A DNA stretch of 64,000 bases from positions 37,031-101,030 of the forward strand of contig JBDSLR010000028.1 of assembly GCA_039916305.1 (NCBI GenBank). Direction: 5' to 3'. Both the position numbers and the translations under genes were made by a program. Positions 8,389-16,708 of the stretch are shown one piece after another; within the stretch, counting starts at the first letter, position 1, and every line of letters begins with the position of its first letter. Source of the stretch: JACMLD01 sp039916305. Lineage in GTDB: Bacteria > Bacteroidota > Bacteroidia > Chitinophagales > Chitinophagaceae. Below the pieces are notes generated by a model, which was not told the origin of the DNA, ran no database searches, and saw only the letters and a list, made by a program, of their open reading frames with translations.

Positions 8389-9120
8389 ATGGTAAAATAT
8401 ATGCTGGTCGCCCTTTCTGTCTTTGTAGGCACCGTCCTCCATGCACAGCAAAGTCCATTGCCGCGCATCAACCATTTTGCAGATCTTACCGGAACAGTGG
8501 GAGAATCGCAGGGTACAGCGGCAGCTTCTTACGTATACAACTGGCGGCTTGGTAAAAAAAGAAAATGGGAAGCCGGCCTCAGCCTCCGGTATACGGGTTA
8601 CTTTGGTGTAAAAAAAGATTTTACTACAGCACCGGGCAGGCTGGCAAGAGGAACAACAACGCCATTTTTAATTGTTTTTGCAGAACAAAAAACAGAAAAC
8701 TGGGATACGCTCACCGTGCAACGCCCTTTCGTAAACTCAGTCAACCTGGCAGCTAATTTTGGTTATAACTTTAATGCAAGATGGTCGCTTGGTTTTAACA
8801 TAGACCTGGTGGGATTTTCGTTCGGGCGGACAACCAGTGGTATTTTAACCAGTAATGGCGTCACCCGGACCGAGCCCGCTGCAAAACCCACTTCCTTTAA
8901 TGCTTTGCTGACGGGGGACAATGATTATGGCAACCTCAATTCGGAATTTTTTCTGAAGTACAAACTGGCCCAACGCTGGGGAATAAAAGCGGTGTACGGA
9001 TTTTATTTTGCAGAATATAAAACCAATACCATAAAGCAAACAGCACCGGATGGTACGCTTGTAGACAGGTTTCGTGTAAAGGCCAATACCCTGGGTCTTG
9101 GCGTATCTTATCACTTTTAA
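8389..9120 (+). CDS. Probable outer-membrane beta-barrel protein, unknown function
   Basis: A 243-residue protein with a signal peptide (1-19, ending VLHAQQ). The rest alternates polar and hydrophobic residues in short aromatic-rich strands and ends in LGVSYHF, a terminal Phe as in many outer-membrane barrels. The start at 8389 is supported by the -7 element at 8364-8371, since an upstream frame start at 8323 would lie before the transcript. It is followed after 8 bp by a DM13 lipoprotein and then a DUF1223 protein, so the three are likely one operon. No specific family is recognised. Confidence 0.7.
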   Translation: MVKYMLVALSVFVGTVLHAQQSPLPRINHFADLTGTVGESQGTAAASYVYNWRLGKKRKWEAGLSLRYTGYFGVKKDFTTAPGRLARGTTTPFLIVFAEQKTENWDTLTVQRPFVNSVNLAANFGYNFNARWSLGFNIDLVGFSFGRTTSGILTSNGVTRTEPAAKPTSFNALLTGDNDYGNLNSEFFLKYKLAQRWGIKAVYGFYFAEYKTNTIKQTAPDGTLVDRFRVKANTLGLGVSYHF

Positions 9121-9128
9121 ATTGAAGC

Positions 9129-9575
9129 ATGAAAAAAAATTATCACTACCTGTTGTTTGCTTTGTTAGCCTTTGCAGCCTGTACAAAAACAAACGAAACG
9201 TCTACAGTTCCGCTTAATGAGACCATACCTCCGGCAGGCGGCGGTAGTGAGAAAGATACTGTCATGCTAAAACCAACAGGTTCTTTTATCAATGGACCTT
9301 ATGGAAATGTTACAGGTACTGCCAAAGTAGTGCTGCAAAATGGTAAATACATATTGGCGCTGGAAAACGTAAACATATCAAACGGACCTGATTTGCATGT
9401 ATACCTTTCAAAAGAAGTGCAACCGGTAAATTTTATTGATTTGGGAAAACTTAAATCCACTTCCGGCAACCAGCTGTACGATATAAATGGAAGTCCTGAT
9501 TTTGTGGCCTACAAATATGCATTGGTACATTGCCAGCAGTACAATCATTTATTTGGTAGCGCAGAATTAAAATAA
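9129..9575 (+). CDS. DM13-domain lipoprotein
   Basis: The 148-residue product has a lipoprotein signal with lipobox LAFAAC, acyl-Cys at 18. Residues about 50-146 match the DM13 domain: GSFINGPYGNVTG, then the strand pattern around LALENVNISNGPDLHVYLS, and the conserved Cys in ALVHCQQYN near the C-terminus. DM13 is proposed to be a redox (electron-transfer) domain built around that Cys. It sits between an outer-membrane protein and a DUF1223 thioredoxin-like protein, which together suggests a periplasmic redox or metal role, but this is not proven. Confidence 0.85.
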   Translation: MKKNYHYLLFALLAFAACTKTNETSTVPLNETIPPAGGGSEKDTVMLKPTGSFINGPYGNVTGTAKVVLQNGKYILALENVNISNGPDLHVYLSKEVQPVNFIDLGKLKSTSGNQLYDINGSPDFVAYKYALVHCQQYNHLFGSAELK

Positions 9576-9582
9576 TCGATCT

Positions 9583-10353
9583 ATGAAAAAGGCGCTGATT
9601 GTGTGGCCGTTTATTTCGCTGCTGGCTTTTATGATAATGTCATCTGGCTTTGGGCATCCTGCAAAAAAGAAATTGAACAAACTGGCGGCGGTGAAGGGTT
9701 TTGCGCTGGTGGAGTTGTTTACTTCTGAAGGCTGCTCCAGTTGCCCGCCGGCAGATGATGCAGTAGCGGCGCTGGCAAAAGAATATCCATCAGGCGTATT
9801 TGTGTTGTCTTACCATGTAGATTATTGGAACTACCTGGGTTGGAAAGACCCTTTCAGTTCAGCTGATTACTCCAGCCGGCAGCAGCAATATGCCGCTGTG
9901 TTTGATCTTAACAGCATTTATACCCCGCAAGTTATTGTAAATGGCAAAACACAGTTTACAGGATCTGATAAAAGCAGGTTATACAATGTAGTTGACAAGG
10001 CACTGAATGAAAAAAATACTGCCTCCATTGAACTGAGTGCAGCAGCAACCGCCGCCAAAGAGGTGCAGGTTAATTATAAAACAAATGCTGATAAAAATAT
10101 GCTCGTAAGGGTAGCGCTGGTACAGTTACAGGCCAGCAATGCGATAAAGAGAGGAGAAAACCGCGGCCTGCAGTTAAAGCATATTGATGTGGTACGCAGT
10201 TTTAAAACAGCCGGCAGCAATGCTGGATCCATTTCTTTTACATTCCCCGAAGGACTTACCGCAAAAGATTGTAAAGTGATTCTATTTGTGCAAAACGCGA
10301 CCAATATGCATATTGCCGGTGCTGCAGAATGCCCAGTAAATGTTGTGATGTGA
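9583..10353 (+). CDS. DUF1223 secreted thioredoxin-like protein
   Basis: The 256-residue protein carries the DUF1223 signature ELFTSEGCSSCPPADD, with the thioredoxin-type CSSC at residues 51-54, followed by the conserved segment from SYHVDYWNYLGWKDPF. An N-terminal hydrophobic stretch (7-24) is a signal peptide or anchor. The function of the family is not established; the CxxC on a thioredoxin-like fold suggests thiol-disulfide chemistry in the periplasm. It starts 7 bp after the DM13 lipoprotein and is probably cotranscribed with it. Confidence 0.88.
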   Translation: MKKALIVWPFISLLAFMIMSSGFGHPAKKKLNKLAAVKGFALVELFTSEGCSSCPPADDAVAALAKEYPSGVFVLSYHVDYWNYLGWKDPFSSADYSSRQQQYAAVFDLNSIYTPQVIVNGKTQFTGSDKSRLYNVVDKALNEKNTASIELSAAATAAKEVQVNYKTNADKNMLVRVALVQLQASNAIKRGENRGLQLKHIDVVRSFKTAGSNAGSISFTFPEGLTAKDCKVILFVQNATNMHIAGAAECPVNVVM

Positions 10354-10411
10354 AAATATAACTGCATATGGCCTGTATAAATCCGGCAGAAGGCATTTAA
10401 CTTTCAAATCT

Positions 10412-11413
10412 TTACACGGTCATCAGGCTGCAGCCACGCAGATCAGCGTTGTCTATACGGCCTATTACTTCAAAGCCGCTATCAGATTGCATCTTTCCGG
10501 CATCATCTGTTGCAATAAAGGAACAGGAAAATATATTAGCCAGGTCTATTACATTTATAATTCCATTGTCTGCAGCAGCAAGTTGCAGCGGATCATCATC
10601 GGCCCTTAACAAAACCTTCATCCAGGGCGGGCAATAAAAAATGCCATTACCATTGGAGTAAGCTTGCGATAATAATTCCGTCATACCATATTCTGAGTGA
10701 ATCGTTGCAACGCCTAACCGGCTGGTTAAAAAACCATGCACCTGTTGCCGGGTCCATTCTTCCCGGCGACCTTTCATACCACCCGTTTCCATCACTACTG
10801 TATGCTGCAGTTGCAACTGGTGGGCTTCTGCAAAATCAAGCAGGGCAAAGGTTACACCAATCAGCAGCGTTTTCTGTTGCCGGCTTTCCAGTACCTGCAG
10901 GTTGTTAAACAATTTCTCGTGTTCGTATAAATAAAAGCCGCTTTCGGGGTGCCCGCTCTGTTTTACTAATTCATCCACCATTACTACCAGCGAAGAGTTG
11001 CTTCTTTCCAGGTAAGAAGGTAGCAGGCCAATGATACACCAGTCTGCTACCGGCCCATAAAATTGCTGAAAGGCCTGCATGAAACTTTGCTGGTAGACGG
11101 TCAGGTTTTTAACATAATGCCGGCTGTTGGTAGTCTGTGTGGTGCCGCTGCTTTCAAAGGTGGCTGCAGGTTCAAAATGCCCCGTCACCACTTTATGCGA
11201 CTTAAAAAATCGGATGGGCAGAAAAGGGATATCTGATAATTGGGTCACTTTTTCCGGTGGCCTGCCAACTGCATTTGCATACTGCGCGTATATAAGATTG
11301 TGTGCATACTGAAACTGATAGGTTTGCAAGGCCAGTTGTTGGAAATCAGCTGGCTGCAAATTGAAAATTTTATCATTCCATTCACCTGATATGTTAGGTA
11401 ATTCAACGGGCAT
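10412..11413 (-). CDS. LuxE/PaaK-like acyl-protein synthetase or acyltransferase
   Basis: A 333-residue adenylating enzyme of the LuxE branch (PF04443). Visible motifs are IPFLPIRFFKSH (62-73), the nucleotide loop TFESSGTT (85-92), the VMETGGMKGRREE block, and HSEYGMTELLSQAYS, which corresponds to the aromatic-x-TE motif of the AMP-forming superfamily. LuxE activates fatty acids as acyl-AMP and passes them to a Cys. Non-luminous Bacteroidota have relatives often linked to surface or lipid chemistry. No luciferase or reductase partner is present here. It is divergent from the lipoprotein at 11442, with starts 28 bp apart. Confidence 0.85.
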   Translation of the reverse strand: MPVELPNISGEWNDKIFNLQPADFQQLALQTYQFQYAHNLIYAQYANAVGRPPEKVTQLSDIPFLPIRFFKSHKVVTGHFEPAATFESSGTTQTTNSRHYVKNLTVYQQSFMQAFQQFYGPVADWCIIGLLPSYLERSNSSLVVMVDELVKQSGHPESGFYLYEHEKLFNNLQVLESRQQKTLLIGVTFALLDFAEAHQLQLQHTVVMETGGMKGRREEWTRQQVHGFLTSRLGVATIHSEYGMTELLSQAYSNGNGIFYCPPWMKVLLRADDDPLQLAAADNGIINVIDLANIFSCSFIATDDAGKMQSDSGFEVIGRIDNADLRGCSLMTV

Positions 11414-11441
11414 CGTCTAAATTTGTTGATAACATTTGAAT

Positions 11442-11900
11442 ATGAAAAAATTACTAATCGTTGGTTTTGTGCTGATTATGCTGGCAGCGTGTAACAAAGA
11501 TAAGTATCAAACCAAGCCGCAAATCTCAATAAAATCTACCAGTACTTCTGTGGTGGGGGTAAACGGCGGCATCACTATTACGCTTTCATTTACTGACAAG
11601 GAGGGGGATATCAGCGATACATTATACCTCAAGAAAATCCGGCTTAACAAAACAGTGGTACCTACCATCCGCGACTCCATCAAATATAAAATTCCTGATT
11701 TTCCTGATTATTCAAAAGGCGAAATAGGCGTGGCACTGGATTATCAAACGGTTTTATCTGCTATTTCACCACCACCTATACCCGGCTCCGTGCCATCGCA
11801 GCCCCAGCCAGATACGCTTCTTATCAAGTTCTGGATACGCGACAAGGGTGGCAATGTAAGTGATACGGTTACCACTGATAAAATTGTTGTTCTCCGGTAA
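11442..11900 (+). CDS. Lipoprotein of unknown function
   Basis: A 152-residue protein with lipobox LAAC (acyl-Cys at 17). The mature part is rich in beta strands and contains the Ig-like motif SFTDKEGDISDT, repeated in shorter form as RDKGGNVSDTVT near the C-terminus, resembling cadherin/PKD-type repeats. I see no enzyme motif. The ATG at 11442 is preferred over a TTG six bases upstream. It is followed after 30 bp by the UbiA-like gene on the same strand. Confidence 0.72.
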   Translation: MKKLLIVGFVLIMLAACNKDKYQTKPQISIKSTSTSVVGVNGGITITLSFTDKEGDISDTLYLKKIRLNKTVVPTIRDSIKYKIPDFPDYSKGEIGVALDYQTVLSAISPPPIPGSVPSQPQPDTLLIKFWIRDKGGNVSDTVTTDKIVVLR

Positions 11901-11930
11901 TCATTTTTTACTTTATTTCTATTATAAGGC

Positions 11931-12770
11931 ATGCTGAAAAGGCTGTTCAATTTTTTTATCTTCAGCAGTTTTTATATAGCTCTGTGTGCAGTGGTGATGG
12001 TGTACCAGCTTCAGCTACTTTTTCCGCAGGTGAATATTACCTTGCCATTGTACTTTTTTATCTTTTTTTCTACGGTCTGCAGCTATAATTTTCACTGGTG
12101 GCTCAGCCAGCATTCGGATAATGGTTCAGGCAGATTGCAATGGACCTTGCGGTATAAACCATTGCACCTTGTTCTATATTTTATTGGCCTTATTGGAGCG
12201 GTAATTGGTTTTTTTATGCTCCGCCAGCATTGGTTCTGGATAGGCCTGGGGGCATTTGTTACTTTTCTTTATTCAGCTCCTAAAATTCCCTGCAAAATTT
12301 TTATTGATCTCCGGCGGATCGCAATTGGCAAAACTATTTTCCTGGCTTTTGTATGGATGTATGTAACCACTGTTTTGCCACTGCTGGTTACGGGCAATCC
12401 ATGGCAGGCCGGGTTTACCTGGCTGGCCCTGAGCAGGTTTTTTTTAATCTATGCCATTTGTATTTTATTTGATTACCGGGACAGGGAAGATGACAAAGCA
12501 GCTGGCATCCGCAGTATGATAACTGTGCTGCATGAGCGCGGTATTAACCGGCTTTTTGTATTGTCTATTCTTCTCTTTACACTTTTTACAGCTTGTATGT
12601 CTACCAGCGGAAGCAGCTGGGCAGTCATCGGTATATTACTGGTACCCGGGGTTACAGTAGCAGCGCTGTACAATTACGCAAGAAAGCATTTTTCAGACTA
12701 CCTGTATTATTTTGTACTGGATGGATTAATGATGTTATCAGGGCTGTTGATGTTCCTGCTCTATATTTAA
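11931..12770 (+). CDS. UbiA-like polytopic membrane protein with a degenerate first motif
   Basis: A 279-residue membrane protein with about eight hydrophobic helices. The segment SAPKIPCKIFIDLRRI and the acidic loop DYRDREDDKAAG (181-192) match the second half of UbiA-family prenyltransferases, where the second Asp-rich motif binds Mg-diphosphate. The usual first motif NDxxDxxxD is not found in the early loop, which reads SYNFHWWLSQHSD. The protein is therefore a divergent family member, possibly without transferase activity. Substrate cannot be predicted. Confidence 0.65.
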   Translation: MLKRLFNFFIFSSFYIALCAVVMVYQLQLLFPQVNITLPLYFFIFFSTVCSYNFHWWLSQHSDNGSGRLQWTLRYKPLHLVLYFIGLIGAVIGFFMLRQHWFWIGLGAFVTFLYSAPKIPCKIFIDLRRIAIGKTIFLAFVWMYVTTVLPLLVTGNPWQAGFTWLALSRFFLIYAICILFDYRDREDDKAAGIRSMITVLHERGINRLFVLSILLFTLFTACMSTSGSSWAVIGILLVPGVTVAALYNYARKHFSDYLYYFVLDGLMMLSGLLMFLLYI

Positions 12771-12779
12771 GTATTTTTG
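12747..12779 (+). promoter_or_regulatory. Promoter of the glycan/M42 operon
   Basis: TTG at 12747-12749 and TATTTTTG at 12772-12779 (22 bp apart) match the Bacteroidota consensus. The pair lies across the end of the UbiA-like gene and would start transcription about 80 bp before the M42 peptidase. Confidence 0.5.
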
Positions 12780-12867
12780 CTGCTGTTTTACAGACAGTCA
12801 ACATGAACATATATTGGCGCTGGTAAATAACCAGTTTAATTGTTTTTTAAATGAACGCAACAGTACT

Positions 12868-13977
12868 ATGGCAAAAGCAGTAAAAAAGAAGAAATCAGTT
12901 ATAACAGATGCTTCAATGGCCTTTTTTAAGAATTATATTAATAATGCTTCGCCCGTAGGTTTTGAAAGCAGTGGCCAGCAATTATGGCTTGATTACCTGG
13001 CGCCCTGGATTGATACCCATTTTACAGATCCTTATGGAACGGCCGTAGGTGTAATTAATCCTGATGCGCCTTTTAAAGTAGTGATAGAAGCGCATGCTGA
13101 TGAAATAAGCTGGTTTGTAAATTACATTAACAATGAAGGATTGCTCTACCTTAAGCGGAATGGTGGTGTAGACCACCAGGTAGCACCGGCGCAGCGGGTA
13201 TTTATACATGGAAAAAAGGGCCTGGTACCTGCTGTTTTTGGATGGCCGGCCATTCATACGCGTATGGGCAATACTGATTCAAAAGAACAGCAGCCAAAAG
13301 TGGATAATCTTTTTCTTGATACCGGTGCAAGAAATAAAAAAGAAGTAGAAGCGCTTGGTATACATATTGGCGCGGTGGTAACCTACCAGGATGGATTTAC
13401 TGAGCTTGCCCATGACTACTATGTGGGCCGCGCTTTTGATAACCGGGTGGGTGGGTTTATGATTGCTGAAGTGGCCCGGCTGCTGAAAGAAAATAAAAAG
13501 AAACTTCCATACGGTTTGTACATTGTAAACGCAGTGCAGGAAGAGGTTGGTTTACGCGGTGCAGAAATGATAGCCAGGCGTATTAAACCCAATATTGCCA
13601 TCATTACTGATGTAACGCATGATACCACCACGCCCATGATAAATAAAATCATTGAAGGTGATATTGCGTGTGGTAAGGGGCCTTCACTGGCATATGCTCC
13701 TGCAGTGCACAATAAATTGCTTGACCTTGTGCAGGAAGTGGCTGCCAAATCAAAAATACCAGTTCAGTTGAGGGCCCTGAGCAGGAGCACCGGTACCGAT
13801 ACCGATTCTTTTGCATATGCCAATGACGGTTGCCCGTCTGTCCTTATTTCTATACCGCTTCGCTACATGCATACTACTGTAGAGATGCTGCACAAAAGCG
13901 ATATTGAATCAACCATTGAACTGATGTATGAAAGTTTATTAGCTTTAACACCCAAAACCAATCTTAGTTATCTTTGA
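12868..13977 (+). CDS. M42-family aminopeptidase
   Basis: The 369-residue protein has the M42 (FrvX/PepA-like) di-metal site laid out in order: His in EAHADEISW, bridging Asp in GRAFDNRVGG, the catalytic Glu pair in AVQEEVGLRG, Asp in TDVTHDTT, and a final His in LRYMHTTVEML. These cytoplasmic enzymes form large tetrahedral complexes that trim peptides. I start at the ATG at 12868; an earlier frame start at 12814 adds 18 residues without family match. Its stop overlaps the next start (TGATG), so it leads the glycan cassette operon, perhaps only by position. Confidence 0.92.
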   Translation: MAKAVKKKKSVITDASMAFFKNYINNASPVGFESSGQQLWLDYLAPWIDTHFTDPYGTAVGVINPDAPFKVVIEAHADEISWFVNYINNEGLLYLKRNGGVDHQVAPAQRVFIHGKKGLVPAVFGWPAIHTRMGNTDSKEQQPKVDNLFLDTGARNKKEVEALGIHIGAVVTYQDGFTELAHDYYVGRAFDNRVGGFMIAEVARLLKENKKKLPYGLYIVNAVQEEVGLRGAEMIARRIKPNIAIITDVTHDTTTPMINKIIEGDIACGKGPSLAYAPAVHNKLLDLVQEVAAKSKIPVQLRALSRSTGTDTDSFAYANDGCPSVLISIPLRYMHTTVEMLHKSDIESTIELMYESLLALTPKTNLSYL

Positions 13978-14156
13978 TGATGTCATTCCTTCTTTATATA
14001 GACCCCGGCAGTGGCAGTTACCTGGTGCAGGTTATTATTGCCGCTATTCTTGGTGTTGCATTTTATTTTAAAACAATCTGGCTGCGGATAAAGATGTTTT
14101 TTGGAAGCAGAAAAAAAGAACAGCAGCCCGGTAACCAGGAAGGGCATGATGAATAA
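13977..14156 (+). CDS. Small membrane protein with YIDPGSGSYLVQ signature
   Basis: A 59-residue protein. Residues 7-18 read YIDPGSGSYLVQ, followed by one transmembrane helix (about 19-34) and a basic tail with KKEQQ. The YIDPGSGSxxxQ motif recurs in tiny proteins next to surface-polysaccharide methyltransferases and sulfatase-like genes (from memory of many genomes). It starts inside the stop of the M42 gene and its own end overlaps the methyltransferase start by 8 bp, so translation is coupled. The function is unknown; an accessory subunit of the cassette is my inference. Confidence 0.75.
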   Translation: MMSFLLYIDPGSGSYLVQVIIAAILGVAFYFKTIWLRIKMFFGSRKKEQQPGNQEGHDE

Positions 14157-15525
14157 AAAGCAACATCCGGCTTCATTCCGGGACCCCGCAGGATTTATAT
14201 TTCAGCATGAAGGAAATTTTTACCGGCAGGTTAACCAAACGTATGCGGATAATTATATCTTGTTTAAGCAAAGCGGCTTGTATGATTTACTGGTAACTGA
14301 AAAAAAAATACTGCCCCACACGGAACTGGATACAAATTTTACAGGCACACATCAATGGTATAAAACATTACTTCCGCAGCAACTGAATTTTATCACTTAC
14401 CCGTATGAGTGGTGCTTCTCACAATGGAAAGATGCAGCGTTACTTACACTCGACCTGGTAGAAACAGCTGTTAAGTATGGTATGATAGTAAAGGATGCTA
14501 CGCCCTTTAATATACAGTTTATTAACGGCGCCCCGGTTTTTATAGATACTTTGTCATTTGAGAGGTACGATGCTTCCAAACCCTGGATAGCCTATCGCCA
14601 GTTTGTTGAATGTTTTATTGCACCATTATTACTGGCCAGGTACAATATTGCATCCATGCTGCGCATTTTCCAGGTATATCCGGATGGGATACCGCTTGCC
14701 GTTATATCAAAATTGCTGCCTTTAAAAACCCTGCTGAATGTAAATATTTTTTTGCACATCCGTCTTCCCGGCATGATGGGTACAAATACAAATAGCGCAA
14801 AAAAAAAGCAGGTTACATTTACACAACAAAAATTGCTGAATATTATTAATAATCTCCATTCTTTTGTTCGTTCAATATCATTGCCACCTTCCGTTACACA
14901 GTGGAATAATTACTATGAAGAAACCATTCTCAGTAATGAGTATGCAGCAGCCAAGATGGTCATTATAGAAAGCTGGTTGAAAGAAATCCCCGGTCAGCAA
15001 ATACTTGATATAGGCACCAACACAGGTTTATTTGCAAAAGCCGCGGCGGCTGCCGGAAAACGTATCCTGGCTGTGGACGCAGATACGGCCTGTATTGACA
15101 AGCTTTATAGAGAATGCAGGCAGCAAAACATAAGTGGCCTGACACCGCTCTGCGTGGATATAAGCAATCCGTCGCCTGCCATTGGCTGGCAAAATAACGA
15201 AAGGCCTTCCTTTATTGAAAGAGCCAGCGTTGATCTCAGCATGGCGCTCGCTTTGATTCACCATCTTGTAATTGGTAAGAATATCAGTTTTGAACAGGTA
15301 GCCTGCACTTTCAGCAGGTTTTCACCATATCTTATTATAGAATTTGTACCCAAAAATGATCCAAAAGTGCAACTGTTGTTGCAGGATAGACAGGATATTT
15401 TCGACAATTACAACGAACAATCTTTTATTACGGCATTTGAAAAAGAGTTTTTAGTTGTTAAAAAAGCGTGTGTGCCCGGAACAGAAAGAGCTATTTTTTT
15501 GATGCAGCGCAATAATTATAATTGA
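14149..15525 (+). CDS. NoeA-like SAM-dependent methyltransferase
   Basis: The 458-residue protein has a C-terminal class I methyltransferase fold: SAM loop ILDIGTNTG (285-293), acidic AVDAD after beta2, and SMALALIHHLVIG as the post-motif IV segment. The N-terminal half (to about 230) has the FRDPAGFIFQHEG and TPFNIQFINGAPVFIDTLSF patterns typical of NoeA-like proteins that act on surface saccharides. Two ATGs occur, at 14146 and 14149. The second has the better spacing to AGGAAGGG at 14137-14144, one of the few clear ribosome sites in the window. Its stop lies 2 bp before the GT2 start. Confidence 0.87.
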   Translation: MNKKQHPASFRDPAGFIFQHEGNFYRQVNQTYADNYILFKQSGLYDLLVTEKKILPHTELDTNFTGTHQWYKTLLPQQLNFITYPYEWCFSQWKDAALLTLDLVETAVKYGMIVKDATPFNIQFINGAPVFIDTLSFERYDASKPWIAYRQFVECFIAPLLLARYNIASMLRIFQVYPDGIPLAVISKLLPLKTLLNVNIFLHIRLPGMMGTNTNSAKKKQVTFTQQKLLNIINNLHSFVRSISLPPSVTQWNNYYEETILSNEYAAAKMVIIESWLKEIPGQQILDIGTNTGLFAKAAAAAGKRILAVDADTACIDKLYRECRQQNISGLTPLCVDISNPSPAIGWQNNERPSFIERASVDLSMALALIHHLVIGKNISFEQVACTFSRFSPYLIIEFVPKNDPKVQLLLQDRQDIFDNYNEQSFITAFEKEFLVVKKACVPGTERAIFLMQRNNYN

Positions 15526-15527
15526 AT

Positions 15528-16706
15528 ATGCAAACGCCAGAATTGTCAATTGTAATCCCCTGTCTTAATGAAGCTGCTTCGCTGCCTTACAGCCTGCAAA
15601 AGGCCACCTCATTTTTAACGGATAACAATATTAATGGCGAAATAATACTGGCAGATAATGGAAGTGAGGATCAATCCGTACTAATTGGCAGTCGGTTTAA
15701 TTGTGTTGTTACTATTGAAAAGCAGAAGGGATATGGCAATGTAATTATGGCTGGAATAAAAGCTGCAAAGGGTAAGTATATTATCATTGGCGATGCAGAT
15801 GACAGTTATGATTTTTCTGCTATTATGCCTTTTCTTATTTTGCTGAGGGAAGGATATGATCTTGTTATCGGCAACCGGTTCAAAGGCGGTATACAAAAAA
15901 ATGCCATGCCTTTTTTGCACCGCTATATCGGAAACCCGGTTTTATCTTTTACCGGGCGTCTATTTTTTCAAATTCCGATTGGTGATTTTCACTGCGGTAT
16001 CCGCGGTTTATCGATGCACTGTTTCAATCAGCTTGAATTGAAAACCACAGGAATGGAATTTGCTTCAGAAATGATTGTAAAAGCGGCGTTACTGCGCCTG
16101 AAAATTACGGAGACACCAGTGATACTGTATACAGATAAGCGCAAAACCGGTTCGCACCTAAGAACCTGGAGGGACGGCTGGCGTCACCTGCGGTTTCTTC
16201 TTCTATACAGCCCCCGGTGGCTTTTTCTTATTCCAGGAATTATATTATTGCTGATTGGTTTGCTCGGTTCTTCCCTGCTGATTGCAGGTCCGGTTAATTT
16301 CCTTGGTAAAAGACTGGATATACATACGCTTATGTATACTGCTGGTTTTGTACTGATGGGATTTCAGCTGGTAAGTTTTTATGTATTTACACGCTTGTAT
16401 ACATTAACACATGGGCTGGTTCCGGCAAAAGAAAGGTTTGCCCGTTTTTTTTCTTTTTTTAATCTCGAACGTGGAATTATTGCTGGTGCAATTTTAATTG
16501 GCGGCGGTGTTTACCTTAACGTAAAATCATTTTTATACTGGAAAGACAATGGATTTGGAGATATTAACCCGGCAAAGGTATTGAGGTGGGTTATTCCTTC
16601 TGTAACCCTTGTTTTGCTGGGTCTGCAAATCATTATTTCCTGCTTTTACCTAAGTATATTATCTATCAAAAGCAATTCTCCGGATAAACCAACTAATAAC
16701 TTATAG
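15528..16706 (+). CDS. Family 2 glycosyltransferase with C-terminal membrane domain
   Basis: The 392-residue protein begins with the GT2 fold LSIVIPCLNEAASL and carries the metal and sugar-nucleotide site GDADDSYDF (88-96), then KRKTGSHLRTWRDGWRH. Four transmembrane helices follow (about 235-255, 267-290, 315-333, 347-370). This layout is that of dolichyl/undecaprenyl-phosphate sugar synthases, which load a sugar onto a lipid carrier at the cytoplasmic face. It would supply the neighbouring GT39-like transferase. The ATG at 15528 is used; the stop of the previous gene overlaps an upstream TTG. Confidence 0.9.
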   Translation: MQTPELSIVIPCLNEAASLPYSLQKATSFLTDNNINGEIILADNGSEDQSVLIGSRFNCVVTIEKQKGYGNVIMAGIKAAKGKYIIIGDADDSYDFSAIMPFLILLREGYDLVIGNRFKGGIQKNAMPFLHRYIGNPVLSFTGRLFFQIPIGDFHCGIRGLSMHCFNQLELKTTGMEFASEMIVKAALLRLKITETPVILYTDKRKTGSHLRTWRDGWRHLRFLLLYSPRWLFLIPGIILLLIGLLGSSLLIAGPVNFLGKRLDIHTLMYTAGFVLMGFQLVSFYVFTRLYTLTHGLVPAKERFARFFSFFNLERGIIAGAILIGGGVYLNVKSFLYWKDNGFGDINPAKVLRWVIPSVTLVLLGLQIIISCFYLSILSIKSNSPDKPTNNL

Positions 16707-16708
16707 AC

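Noticed and set aside
10412..11413. Luminescence operon
   Set aside because: The LuxE-like gene has no luciferase, reductase or transferase genes beside it, so a light-making role is not supported.
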